This document shows positions 10,561 through 18,381 of a stretch of 64,000 nt of DNA, one piece after another. The DNA lies in contig NZ_WQRF01000001.1 of NCBI RefSeq assembly GCF_009758415.1, positions 186,001 through 250,000 on the forward strand. The letters are read 5' to 3'. Below the pieces are notes generated by a model. The model made no database searches. It was not told the origin of the DNA and saw only the letters and a program-made list of their open reading frames with translations. The DNA is from Devosia marina (lineage in GTDB: Bacteria; Pseudomonadota; Alphaproteobacteria; Rhizobiales; Devosiaceae). Numbering within the stretch: position 1 is the stretch's first letter; the number at the start of each line of letters is the position of its first letter. Made by a program: the position numbers and the translations under genes.

Positions 10561-10938
10561 ATGGAATATATCCTCGCCGCCCTGGTGGGCCTGTTCATCG
10601 CTATTGGGACCTATTTGCTGCTCTCGCGCTCCGTGATCCGCATGCTGATTGGCCTGACCATCTTTAGCAATGGCGTTCTCCTGCTGATCTTTACGGCTGG
10701 CCGTCTGACCCAGGAAGTTGCCCCGATCGTGCCCCAAGGGCTTGATGTTCCCGAAGGCGCCATCGCCAACCCGCTGCCGCAGGCGCTGATTCTGACCGCC
10801 ATCGTGATCGGCTTTTCGATGTTTGCCTTCCTGCTCGTGCTGGCGTTTCGCGCCTATCAGAGCCTGGATGCCGACAATACTGACACCATGCGCCTGGCCG
10901 AGCCCGACAATGCGCCCAACCCGCCGCTGAGCTACTGA
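10561..10938 (+). CDS. mnhC: Mrp/Mnh antiporter subunit C
   Basis: This 125-residue, three-helix protein is the NuoK-like subunit, with GTYLLLSRSVIRMLIGLTIFSNGVLLLI (two adjoining segments) and PLPQALILTAIVIGFSMFAF. ATG 10561 directly follows the mnhB stop, and the preceding open frame is out-of-frame mnhB sequence. The loop between helices 2 and 3 has the usual APIVPQG stretch. Operon position between B and D is canonical. Confidence 0.92.
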   Translation: MEYILAALVGLFIAIGTYLLLSRSVIRMLIGLTIFSNGVLLLIFTAGRLTQEVAPIVPQGLDVPEGAIANPLPQALILTAIVIGFSMFAFLLVLAFRAYQSLDADNTDTMRLAEPDNAPNPPLSY

Positions 10939-10942
10939 CCCC

Positions 10943-12550
10943 ATGGCCACTTCCACTCCGACAACAGATCTGCCCCAGGCCATGATCGAGACGGTGGTCC
11001 CGGCCTCCGACTGGGTCATTGTCCTGCCTATCGCCCTCGCCCTGATGGGGGCTGCCGGGCTGATGATGTTCCGCCGCAGCAATGGCACGCCACTGATCGG
11101 CTCCGTGATTGTTGTTCTCGCCATTATTGCATGCGAGATCGCGCTTTTGGTTGAAGTGCTGGCCAATGGGCCGGTCAGCATGACTATGGGGCGCTGGTTG
11201 CCGCCTTTCGGCATCAGCCTGACGGCCGATATCTTCGGCGCCAGCTTCGCACTGGCGGCCGCCTTGGTGACCCTGATTGTCCTGTTCTATGCCGAACTGG
11301 ACCGGGCCGATGCGGACGGGCGCGATGCCTTCCATCCCATGGTCCTGCTGCTGCTGGCTGGCGTCACCGGCGCATTCCTCACAGGGGATTTGTTCAATCT
11401 CTATGTGTGGTTCGAAGTCATGCTGATCGCCTCGTTCGGGCTGATCGTGCAGGGCAACCGGCCACTGCAGCTCGATGGCGCAGTCAAATACGGGTTTCTC
11501 AACTTCCTGGCGACGACATTCTTCCTGATGTCCTTGGGCCTGCTCTACGGCCTGCTCGGCACACTGAATATGTCGGACATCATGCGTGTGTCGAGCACGG
11601 CAGATCCCGCCGCCATGGCTGGTGTGGCGGCGCTGTTCCTGCTGGCCTTCGGCATGAAGGCGGCGGCATTCCCGGTCAATGCCTGGCTGCCGGCTTCCTA
11701 TCACACCCCGCCCGCGGCCATATCGGCGCTGTTTGCGGGCCTGCTGACCAAGGTTGGCGCCTATGCCATGCTCCGCGCGCTTGTGGTGGTGCTGCCCGCT
11801 AGCCGTGACATGCTCGAGCCGGTGCTGGCGTGCATCGCCATCGGGACACTTTTGATTGCGCCACTGGGCGCCATTGCCGAAACCAATCTGCGCCGCGCGA
11901 TCGGCTTTGTAGTAATCGGCGGTATCGGGGCGGTCATGGTGGGCCTGGCGATGCCCAGCCTGAATGGCGTTGCCGGATCGGGGCTCTATATCTTCCATGC
12001 CATTCTGACCATGACTGCGCTCTATATGGTCGCAGGCCTGATCGAGAAGACCACCGGGCAATCCGACACGAGGTACATGGGTGGCCTGTACGCCGCCAAT
12101 GCGCCGCTCTCTATTTTGTTCATCTTGCTGGTCCTGGCCTCGGCCGGTGTGCCGCCATTCCTCGGCTTCTGGCCCAAGCTCCTGCTGCTCGAAGCCGGCC
12201 TCGACCAGGGCGTGACTGGCGCTGCGCCCGGTTGGGTGGGTACGGCTATGGTCTTGGCACTATTGATAAATGCCGTCCTGACCCTCATTGCCGGCACCCG
12301 CCTGTGGGCCCACGTCTTCTGGCGCTCAGGGCCGGAAGGGCAGGGGTCGGAGAATGGCTCGGTGGACCTCAAACCCTTCGAAAAGCGCGGCCAACTTGCG
12401 CTCGGCGCAACAACTCTTCTGGTCGCCGGCATCGTGGTCGCCGGGCTCTGGCCGGGACCGCTGATGGAAGCAATTAGCGCGGGTGCCGCCGATATCATCG
12501 ATCCGGCACGCTATGTCGAAGCCACCGCCCTGGCAGGAGACGAGCTATGA
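10943..12550 (+). CDS. mnhD: Mrp/Mnh antiporter subunit D
   Basis: The 535-residue NuoN/NuoM-like subunit has about 14 hydrophobic segments. Conserved features are LYVWFEVMLIASFGLIV, the FGMKAAAFPVNAWLPASYHTPPAAISALFAGLLTKVGAYAM region in consecutive pieces, and FLGFWPKLLLLEAGL. The acidic and lysine residues in these helices form the proposed proton path, together with MnhA. It starts four bases after mnhC and overlaps mnhE by ATGA. Confidence 0.93.
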   Translation: MATSTPTTDLPQAMIETVVPASDWVIVLPIALALMGAAGLMMFRRSNGTPLIGSVIVVLAIIACEIALLVEVLANGPVSMTMGRWLPPFGISLTADIFGASFALAAALVTLIVLFYAELDRADADGRDAFHPMVLLLLAGVTGAFLTGDLFNLYVWFEVMLIASFGLIVQGNRPLQLDGAVKYGFLNFLATTFFLMSLGLLYGLLGTLNMSDIMRVSSTADPAAMAGVAALFLLAFGMKAAAFPVNAWLPASYHTPPAAISALFAGLLTKVGAYAMLRALVVVLPASRDMLEPVLACIAIGTLLIAPLGAIAETNLRRAIGFVVIGGIGAVMVGLAMPSLNGVAGSGLYIFHAILTMTALYMVAGLIEKTTGQSDTRYMGGLYAANAPLSILFILLVLASAGVPPFLGFWPKLLLLEAGLDQGVTGAAPGWVGTAMVLALLINAVLTLIAGTRLWAHVFWRSGPEGQGSENGSVDLKPFEKRGQLALGATTLLVAGIVVAGLWPGPLMEAISAGAADIIDPARYVEATALAGDEL

Positions 12551-13026
12551 ATACAGTCTTTCTGGTAGTCGTTCTTGCGCTGGTCTGGGCCGGAATTTCA
12601 GGAAGTTTCTCGGGCCTCAATCTACTTTTGGGCGGTGTGGTCGGCGGTGTGGCCGTCCTGGTTCTGCGCGAGGCTTTCGCCAGCCCCAAGGCCTTGCGGC
12701 GTATCCGGCGTGTCATCTCATTGGCCGCGCTGTTCCTTTACGAACTGGTCGTCAGTGCGGTCCGTGTGGCCATTGTGGTGATGCGTCCTGATCTTTCCAG
12801 CGCGGTGCGCCCGGCCATCATTGCGGTGCCACTTACAGTAAAATCCGACGCTGAAATCACGCTTCTGGCGAACATGATCACGTTGACCCCTGGCACGCTC
12901 AGCGTCGACGTGGCGGCCGACAAGTCGGTGCTGTACGTGCACGCCCTGGATATGGCCGACAAGGAGGCGATGATCGCCGACATTGCGAATGGCTTCGAGA
13001 AAAAGATCCAGGAGGTGTTCGAATGA
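12547..13026 (+). CDS. mnhE: Mrp/Mnh antiporter subunit E
   Basis: A 159-residue protein with two N-terminal hydrophobic segments, then a cytoplasmic domain carrying the MnhE signature ITLLANMITLTPGTLSVDV and VLYVHALD. Four-base overlaps join it to mnhD and mnhF. It belongs to the small-subunit set needed for complex stability. Confidence 0.92.
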   Translation: MNTVFLVVVLALVWAGISGSFSGLNLLLGGVVGGVAVLVLREAFASPKALRRIRRVISLAALFLYELVVSAVRVAIVVMRPDLSSAVRPAIIAVPLTVKSDAEITLLANMITLTPGTLSVDVAADKSVLYVHALDMADKEAMIADIANGFEKKIQEVFE

Positions 13027-13331
13027 CTGCCACACTCTTTATCGAGTGGTCGACGCTGATTTCGCTCGTTCTGCTGGGCGTGGCGCTGCTGGTTTCATTG
13101 GTGCGTATCGTAATTGGTCCGTCATTGTCTGACCGCGTGCTGGCGCTCGACCTACTGGCCGTGGTCGCCATGGGCTTTGTCGGCGCAATCGCCGTCAGAA
13201 CCGGGCTCTGGCTATACCTCGACATAGCGATTGCCCTGGCCTTGCTTGGCTTTCTCGCAACTGTGGCCCTGGCGCGCTACATCTTGCTGCGTGGCGCCCG
13301 ACAGAAGCCGGCGCCTGGGGAGGGCCGCTAA
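13023..13331 (+). CDS. mnhF: Mrp/Mnh antiporter subunit F
   Basis: A 102-residue, three-helix protein. The conserved MnhF core RIVIGPSLSDRVLALDLLAVVAMG is present after the first helix, and the short basic C-terminus (RGARQKPAPGEGR) faces the cytoplasm. In characterised Mrp systems MrpF alone can move cholate and Na+. It overlaps mnhE by ATGA and mnhG by a TAATG junction. Confidence 0.92.
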   Translation: MTATLFIEWSTLISLVLLGVALLVSLVRIVIGPSLSDRVLALDLLAVVAMGFVGAIAVRTGLWLYLDIAIALALLGFLATVALARYILLRGARQKPAPGEGR

Positions 13332-13669
13332 TGCTCGCGGGAATTGAACTCTATTTCGGTGGTGCATTGCTGGTGCTCGGCGCAGCGTTCACCCTGCTCG
13401 CGGCAGTAGGCGTCGTGCGCCTGCCGGACCTTTATACTCGTATGCACGCGGCGTCCAAGGCCGGTGCGGTCGGTGGTGGCCTGATTCTTCTTGCCGTGGC
13501 GGTGTTGAGCCAAGATGCAGCGGTTTCGGTACGTGCCATTATTGGTGTCATGTTTGTCTTGCTGACTACACCTGTTGCGGCCCATCTATTGGCGCGTGCG
13601 AGTTATCTTACTGGATATCGTCCATGTAATGACACTGTTATCGATGACATAGCCCAAAGAAACGAATAA
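13331..13669 (+). CDS. mnhG: Mrp/Mnh antiporter subunit G
   Basis: The 112-residue last gene of the operon has three hydrophobic segments and the family motif VVRLPDLYTRMHAASKAGAVG, followed by LTTPVAAHLLARASY. Its ATG shares a base with the mnhF stop. I saw no clear terminator in the AT-rich gap before mucR. Confidence 0.92.
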   Translation: MLAGIELYFGGALLVLGAAFTLLAAVGVVRLPDLYTRMHAASKAGAVGGGLILLAVAVLSQDAAVSVRAIIGVMFVLLTTPVAAHLLARASYLTGYRPCNDTVIDDIAQRNE

Positions 13670-13731
13670 TATTCGTTGCCATAATCCTCTTCCATATTAC
13701 ATGTTAAGCGTCACTCTCGGGGGTTGCGTGT

Positions 13732-13769
13732 GCTAGTAAACGATCATATTAGATCAGTAAGGCTAGTAA
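13732..13769 (+). promoter_or_regulatory. Direct repeats upstream of mucR (possible operator)
   Basis: The octamer GCTAGTAA occurs at 13732-13739 and again at 13762-13769, 30 bases apart, close to three helical turns. A partial third copy (AGTAA at 13756) lies between them, and GATCATATTAGATC is nearly palindromic. The region is AT-rich compared with its surroundings. MucR/Ros proteins commonly repress their own promoters at AT-rich, TpA-rich sites, so autoregulation is a reasonable inference. Confidence 0.35.
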
Positions 13770-13814
13770 CTGCCCTTGTTGCGGCCCAATAAAAAAATTA
13801 TGGAAGGTTGAAAG

Positions 13815-14237
13815 ATGAACGACGATACCGGCGCGTTCGCTGCAGTGGAGTCCGACCTGATCGAGCTCAGCACAGAAATTGTTTCGGCATATGTCAGCCA
13901 CAACGCGGTCAGCCCCGGCGACCTGCCCAAGTTGATCGCCGAGGTTCATGGTGCCCTGCGAGCCCTGCAGGCCAATGAGAATCCGGCACCGGTTGAAGAA
14001 CTCAAGCCCGCTGTGCCGATCCGCAAGTCCGTGGCAAATGACTTCATCATCTGTCTCGAGGATGGCAAGAAGTTCAAGTCGCTCAAGCGCCACTTGCGCA
14101 CGCACTACAATCTGTCTCCGGAAGAATATCGTGAGAAGTGGGGCCTGCCGGCTGACTATCCGATGGTGGCGCCCAGCTACTCCGCTACGCGCTCCAAGCT
14201 TGCCAAGGATAATGGCCTCGGCCGCAAGGCCGACTGA
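13815..14237 (+). CDS. mucR: MucR/Ros family zinc-finger transcriptional regulator
   Basis: This 140-residue DNA-binding regulator has the prokaryotic Cys2-His2-like finger: C-x2-D-x9-H-x3-H in CLEDGKKFKSLKRHLRTH, followed by the conserved YNLSPEEYREKWGLPADYPMVAP. The N-terminal helical part (SAYVSHNAVSPGDLPKLI) is the oligomerisation region. MucR proteins control exopolysaccharide, motility and cell-cycle genes in Hyphomicrobiales. It is a single-gene unit with an AT-rich upstream region and a hairpin terminator. Confidence 0.95.
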   Translation: MNDDTGAFAAVESDLIELSTEIVSAYVSHNAVSPGDLPKLIAEVHGALRALQANENPAPVEELKPAVPIRKSVANDFIICLEDGKKFKSLKRHLRTHYNLSPEEYREKWGLPADYPMVAPSYSATRSKLAKDNGLGRKAD

Positions 14238-14264
14238 TCGAGCCCAGATCGATACTGAATTGCT

Positions 14265-14295
14265 ATGGCCGCCCTTGAGGCGGCCATTTTCATTT
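14265..14295 (+). terminator. Rho-independent terminator of mucR
   Basis: A nine-base perfect stem (ATGGCCGCC with GGCGGCCAT) around a CTTGA loop is followed by TTTCATTT. It lies 27 bases after the mucR stop. Confidence 0.85.
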
Positions 14296-14393
14296 AAGGC
14301 ACCCCATAGGCTTTAGCGGCTAACTTATCCCCGGGCAGGTGACTTTGATTAAGAAATAGGAATATCATCCTAATTCGATCGGAGTCCCTTCCT

Positions 14394-14753
14394 ATGGAAC
14401 AAGTGAACCACAACGTCGCGGCGCCCTGTCTCGCGGTTCGTCCTGACCGAAGCGCCGTACGCCAAGCGGCATTGTTGGTTGCTCAACATGCCAAGATTGA
14501 AGTCGCAATGCTTTTTCACCGGCAACGATGTCGCACGGACACCGCCCGTGCGCGTCAATTGGCAATGTATCTTGCCCATGTGGTGCTGGGTGAGAGCCTG
14601 ACTGATATCGGGTTGGCTTTTGGACGAGATAGGACAACTGTCTCACATGCGTGCAATCTGATCGAAGATATGCGTGATAGTGTCGAGTTCGACCGTGACG
14701 TCACCGAGCTTGAGGCGCGCCTGCAGGCCCTGGTGGAGACTGCTCATGCGTGA
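14394..14753 (+). CDS. Stand-alone DnaA domain IV-like helix-turn-helix protein
   Basis: The 119-residue protein lacks any ATPase part of DnaA. Residues about 52-97 match its C-terminal DNA-binding domain: ARQLAMYLAHVVLGESLTDI, then GLAFGRDRTTVSHACNLIED. GRDRTTVSHA corresponds to the DnaA-box-contacting GRDHSTVxHA signature. It probably binds DnaA-box-like DNA, acting as a transcription regulator or competitor of DnaA; this is inference. The stop overlaps the start of the DUF6456 gene by eight bases, so the two are coexpressed. Confidence 0.8.
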   Translation: MEQVNHNVAAPCLAVRPDRSAVRQAALLVAQHAKIEVAMLFHRQRCRTDTARARQLAMYLAHVVLGESLTDIGLAFGRDRTTVSHACNLIEDMRDSVEFDRDVTELEARLQALVETAHA

Positions 14754-15231
14754 GTTGCCCGACGCCGTAACGCGATTACTGGGATCGGAAGCTCAGGAAA
14801 GTTTCCTGGAACCACATCACATCGAAGCCGCGCGCTTGCTCGGCAGAAGTTTCGAGCAGGCATTGCTACGCCAACGCGTGACGATGTCGTATGATCCGAC
14901 GCGCATTGGCAGCAAAGGAAGTGCCCAGGGACGCGCCGAGCTGTCTGGAGCCGTCGAAGATGCTCGGCGAAGGCTGGCGCGACTGGCCCAGGGCATTCCG
15001 TCGGACTGCTGGGGCGTGCTGACCGACATCTGCGTCTATGACAAAGGCCTGCAACAGATCGAAACGGAGCGTCGCTGGCCCCGGCGGAGCGCCAAACTGG
15101 TCTTGCGTATCGGCCTGGAACAATTGGCGCAGCTGATGGGATTGGATGCGGCGGCGACGGGGCGCAACAGGTTCAGAACGCAGTCATGGTTGCCCGAGCG
15201 CCCGCCCATGTTTCCGGCCTCGGAAAACTGA
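14746..15231 (+). CDS. DUF6456 domain protein
   Basis: ATG 14746 overlaps the end of the DnaA-like gene by eight bases and gives 161 residues; the longer frame from 14674 lies inside that gene. The C-terminal ~130 residues have the DUF6456 pattern: MSYDPTRIG, a DARRRLARLAQGIPSDCWGVL segment in pieces, VCVYDKGLQQIE-like ICVYDKGLQQIET, and WPRRSAKLVLRIGLEQLAQLMGL. It has no signal peptide or membrane span. The function is unknown. Linkage to a DnaA-box-type binder suggests a regulatory pair. Confidence 0.75.
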   Translation: MRELPDAVTRLLGSEAQESFLEPHHIEAARLLGRSFEQALLRQRVTMSYDPTRIGSKGSAQGRAELSGAVEDARRRLARLAQGIPSDCWGVLTDICVYDKGLQQIETERRWPRRSAKLVLRIGLEQLAQLMGLDAAATGRNRFRTQSWLPERPPMFPASEN

Positions 15232-15333
15232 CGTTGCAGTCGGCTGCAGTGTTTGGCCGAAAGGGTTGTAAGATTATTGGCTCGAATCCCTGCCAGCGGC
15301 GACGTCCCGCGAACACCATGACACTTCGTGTGC

Positions 15334-15762
15334 CTAGCCCAAGGCTGCCCGGGCCTCGCCTCGTATCCGGTTGACCATGGCCACCAGTCCATTGGAGCGT
15401 TGCGTGGTCAGGTGTTCGCGCAGGCCCAGTTCATCGAAGAGGGCGATAGCGTCGGTCTCGGCAATCTCGCTCGCGGCCCGGTCCGAATAGAGCGCCAGCA
15501 GCACGGCGACCAGGCCCTGTACGATCATGGCGTCACTCTCGCCGCGAAAGCGCAAATGAGGTGAGCCGCTCACGTTGTCAGGCTCGGCAACTAGCCAGAC
15601 CTGCGAAACGCAGCCATTGACCTTGTTGGCGGCATTGCGCTCGGCCTCTCCAAGCTTGGGCAAGGCTTGCCCCAGTTCGATGAGATAGCGGTAGCGGTCT
15701 TCCCAGTCATCGAGGAAGGAAAGGTTGTCGGCGATGTCCTGAAATGGCTGAGGCTGTGTCAT
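15334..15762 (-). CDS. sufE: SufE sulfur acceptor for Fe-S cluster assembly
   Basis: This 142-residue cytoplasmic protein accepts persulfide sulfur from SufS and passes it to the Suf scaffold. The active-site Cys lies in NKVNGCVSQVWL, with the family's DWEDRYRYLIELGQALPKL N-terminus and the SDAMIVQGLVAVLL core. Start ATG 15762 gives the usual length. It stands apart from any suf operon, which is common in this order. Confidence 0.93.
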   Translation of the reverse strand: MTQPQPFQDIADNLSFLDDWEDRYRYLIELGQALPKLGEAERNAANKVNGCVSQVWLVAEPDNVSGSPHLRFRGESDAMIVQGLVAVLLALYSDRAASEIAETDAIALFDELGLREHLTTQRSNGLVAMVNRIRGEARAALG

Positions 15763-15821
15763 GCGCCCTATCTAGGGGATGGATCGTGCCAATGCCAGAG
15801 CCATGCATGGACAAAGAAAAA

Positions 15822-15851
15822 GCCGCAGATGCGGGGCAGCGCATCTGCGGC
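15822..15851 (-). terminator. Rho-independent terminator of the DUF5330 gene
   Basis: Read on the minus strand, a perfect 12-base stem (GCCGCAGATGCG with CGCATCTGCGGC) and a six-base loop are followed by TTTTTCTTT. It ends the minus-strand gene at 15936-16229 before sufE. Confidence 0.85.
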
Positions 15852-15935
15852 AGGATCCAGGGGTCCATGGAGTTGCGTCGCTTGGGGAAGTGACACGACC
15901 CCTGGAGTAGCTTCCAGCGCCGGGGCAGGCGCCTG

Positions 15936-16229
15936 TTATCCCGCGCGATCCGGCCGAGGTCGGGGCATCGGAACCGCGTTGAGTGCCGGCGACGAATGCA
16001 TGGGGGTGCCGGCAAGCTGGGTCGACTGAAGTGCCGCGGCGGCCATGGCCTTGCCGCCCAGGCACTGAATTTCATTGCATTCGATTGCGTCGATCTGCGC
16101 GGCTACGAACTGGCTGCCGCGGGCCATTGCCTCACTGGAGAAGTTCGCGGCGGCATCACCAACATCCACTCCGGGCCGAATGACCAGGAAGGCAAGGGTC
16201 AGCCAAAATACCGAGCGCAGCAGAAACAT
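15936..16229 (-). CDS. DUF5330 small secreted/membrane protein
   Basis: A roughly 97-residue protein with an N-terminal hydrophobic anchor or signal (MFLLRSVFWLTLAFLVIRPG) and a short exported part containing two cysteines (CNEIQCLGGKAMA). The rest is proline-rich (MPRPRPDRAG). The pattern matches DUF5330 proteins of Hyphomicrobiales, whose function is unknown. A start at 16244 is possible, but ATG 16229 is preceded by TTGGA and begins at the conserved MFLLR. Confidence 0.65.
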   Translation of the reverse strand: MFLLRSVFWLTLAFLVIRPGVDVGDAAANFSSEAMARGSQFVAAQIDAIECNEIQCLGGKAMAAAALQSTQLAGTPMHSSPALNAVPMPRPRPDRAG

Positions 16230-16554
16230 GTTTTCCAAGTCCATCGCGGACGGAAATCGTCCGGCTGATGAGACCAGGCTAAGGACCGCAAATTAAGCGC
16301 AGCTGGGGCAAGTTGATAAAATTTGAAACAAATGCCGACCGGTCCGGCAAGCGGGCAAGACCTTGTTTACGCTAACTGGTGAAACAGCCGCGCATCGCAC
16401 GTGAATCAGATCGATTGGGGGCGTGGCTTAAGCCCCTCTTAGCGGTTGCTGGCCGAGGCTCAGGGCAACAACGACCCGGCCTCAGTCGGGCGCAGATGGC
16501 TCGGGGAAGGGCCAGCGAGCGGCCAGTGGGTCGCAGGAATACAGGCGTCGGTTA
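16230..16554. other. Intergenic region with a CtrA-like box
   Basis: The 325-base gap separates the divergent DUF5330 and sensor-kinase genes. I see no open frame or RNA. Its one notable element is TTAAGCCCCTCTTAG at 16428-16442. A short AT-rich stretch near 16310-16335 could hold the DUF5330 promoter. Confidence 0.5.
16428..16442 (+). promoter_or_regulatory. CtrA-like box (TTAA-N7-TTAG) upstream of the sensor kinase
   Basis: TTAA and TTAG are separated by exactly seven bases, one mismatch from the CtrA consensus. The site lies about 110 bases upstream of the DivJ-like kinase gene. Chance occurrence is more likely than for the perfect box at 4140, so confidence is limited. Confidence 0.35.
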
Positions 16555-18381
16555 GTGAGTTTTTTGTTGATGCGTAGCTTCACCCTATTCGGAGCCAGCA
16601 AACGAAGCGTCACCGCTTCGTCTGGCACTGGCAACTGGCCCGAGGTGCTGCGCCGCGAAACCATCGCAAACAATGCAAGGCTGCTTGCCGCCGCTGCACT
16701 GCTTGGCATGGTCCCAGCTATATATGCTCTTGTTCTTGGGGCTACGGTCCCATTCCTGCTGGCCTCGCTCGTGCTGGCCGGCGGACTGATCAGCCTGGCA
16801 CTGCACCAGCGTGGTCAGCATGAAGTCGCCGCCGCTGCGCAGGTTGCCACGCTGATGGCCACCGGCTTGGTGTTGACGTTGATCGACCCCCGGTTGGTCG
16901 ACGCTGGCATGGCTGTGGCAGTCATGGGACCGGTGCTGGCGGGTCTTATTGCACGCCATTCGTTGCGCCGACTGAGTTGGCTCGGCCTTGCACCGGTAAC
17001 AGCGCTTGGCGCAATTGCCGCCGGACTCGGTTTGCCGGCGGTGCCCCTGACTGGGGTTGTCCTGACCTATAGCTCCGTCGCCGGCTTCGCCGTGGCCTTC
17101 GTCGTCGTAGCCTTTAGCGCCCACCGCATCAATATGGCGTTCGAGGTCACTGACAAGGCTCAGGTCAACGTCTATCGCCACTTGATCGAACATGTCCAAG
17201 ATACAGTGCTGCGCCTGTCGGCTGACGGCAACATTCTGGTGGCGTCGCGGTCATCGGAAACGCTTTTTGGTTGCCCGCGCTACCAGGTGGCCGGTTCCAA
17301 GCTTGTCGAGCGCCTGCACATCATGGATCGCCCGGCTTTCCTGACGGCCCTGGCCGAGGCCGCGCAGGACGGGCGGAACCGCCTGATCGAATTGCGCTTG
17401 CGCCAGGACGATCCGCATGCCCGCAGCAATGTTCCCCGCTTCCTTTGGGTCGAAGTGCAGCTTTCGCCGATCATTGACGACTCGGCCGGCGGCAATAGTC
17501 ACGACGTCATTGCGCTGGTGCGCGACATTACGGCTCGCAAGGATGCCGAAGCGGCCATGGCCGAAGCACGCCGTGTGGCCGAAGACGCATCACAGGCCAA
17601 GTCGCGTTTTCTGGCCACCATCGGGCATGAGCTGCGTACGCCGCTCAATGCCGTGGTCGGTTTTTCGGAGATGATGTCGAGCGGCATCGGCGGAGATCTC
17701 TCGCCGACGCACAAGGAATATGCCGACCTGATCCAGCAGAGCGGCAAGCATCTGCTCGAAGTGGTCAGCATGCTGCTGGACATGTCGCGCATCGAGGCCG
17801 GCAAATTCGAGATTCAAGCCGACGCGATGGATGCGGGCGCTGTTATCCCGGCCTGTTTTGCCATGGTGGAGACGCTGGCGAAGGAACGCAATGTCCGGCT
17901 GGTGTCGGAAATTGAACCGGACCTGCCGCTAATGTCGGCCGATGAGCGGGTGTGCAGGCAGATTGTGATCAATCTGCTCTCCAACGCCGTCAAGTTCAGC
18001 CACGAAGGTGGCCTGGTAACTGTTTCGGTCAAGCGGCAGGGGCAGTCGATTAATTTCTCTGTGAAGGATCGCGGTATCGGCATGGCTCCCGCAGCCATGG
18101 CGCGAATCGGTGAACCCTTCTTCCAGGTGCAGGATGGCCTGAGCCGCAAATACGAAGGGACCGGTCTCGGTCTGTCCATCGTCAAGGGCCTGGTCGAGCT
18201 GCATGGAGGCACATTGCGCGCCATGTCGGAGATCGGGGCGGGGACAACCATCACTGTTTTGCTTCCCATAAACGGTCCGGCAACCAAACCGGGCGAAACT
18301 GCTGACATTCTGCAACTTCATCGTGAGCCCGTGGCTGCGGCCCCCACTTCATGGCCAAACGAAAAAAGAAAAGCACAATGA
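16555..18381 (+). CDS. Membrane-bound PAS sensor histidine kinase, DivJ-like
   Basis: The 608-residue protein has about six hydrophobic segments (residues ~38-195), a PAS domain (~210-330, HVQDTVLRLSADGNILVAS and DVIALVRDITARKDAE), a HisKA domain with the phospho-acceptor His358 in GHELRTPLNAVVGFSEMM, and an HATPase domain (NLLSNAVKFS, KDRGIGMAP, EGTGLGLSIVKGLVELHGG). The architecture and H-box match DivJ/PdhS-type kinases that act on DivK/PleD in the alphaproteobacterial cell cycle. The assignment to DivJ is inference. It starts at GTG 16555, with ATG 16570 an alternative. A CtrA-like box lies upstream, and its 3' end overlaps the next gene. Confidence 0.85.
   Translation: MSFLLMRSFTLFGASKRSVTASSGTGNWPEVLRRETIANNARLLAAAALLGMVPAIYALVLGATVPFLLASLVLAGGLISLALHQRGQHEVAAAAQVATLMATGLVLTLIDPRLVDAGMAVAVMGPVLAGLIARHSLRRLSWLGLAPVTALGAIAAGLGLPAVPLTGVVLTYSSVAGFAVAFVVVAFSAHRINMAFEVTDKAQVNVYRHLIEHVQDTVLRLSADGNILVASRSSETLFGCPRYQVAGSKLVERLHIMDRPAFLTALAEAAQDGRNRLIELRLRQDDPHARSNVPRFLWVEVQLSPIIDDSAGGNSHDVIALVRDITARKDAEAAMAEARRVAEDASQAKSRFLATIGHELRTPLNAVVGFSEMMSSGIGGDLSPTHKEYADLIQQSGKHLLEVVSMLLDMSRIEAGKFEIQADAMDAGAVIPACFAMVETLAKERNVRLVSEIEPDLPLMSADERVCRQIVINLLSNAVKFSHEGGLVTVSVKRQGQSINFSVKDRGIGMAPAAMARIGEPFFQVQDGLSRKYEGTGLGLSIVKGLVELHGGTLRAMSEIGAGTTITVLLPINGPATKPGETADILQLHREPVAAAPTSWPNEKRKAQ

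Noticed and set aside
10691..12061. 456-codon minus-strand frame inside mnhC-mnhD
   Set aside because: Antisense shadow of conserved Mrp genes with no ribosome site and a low-complexity product.
15262..15300. tRNA-like T-arm sequence (GGCTCGAATCCC) in the gap between the DUF6456 and sufE genes
   Set aside because: The T stem does not pair beyond two or three bases, and no matching acceptor or anticodon stem exists upstream.
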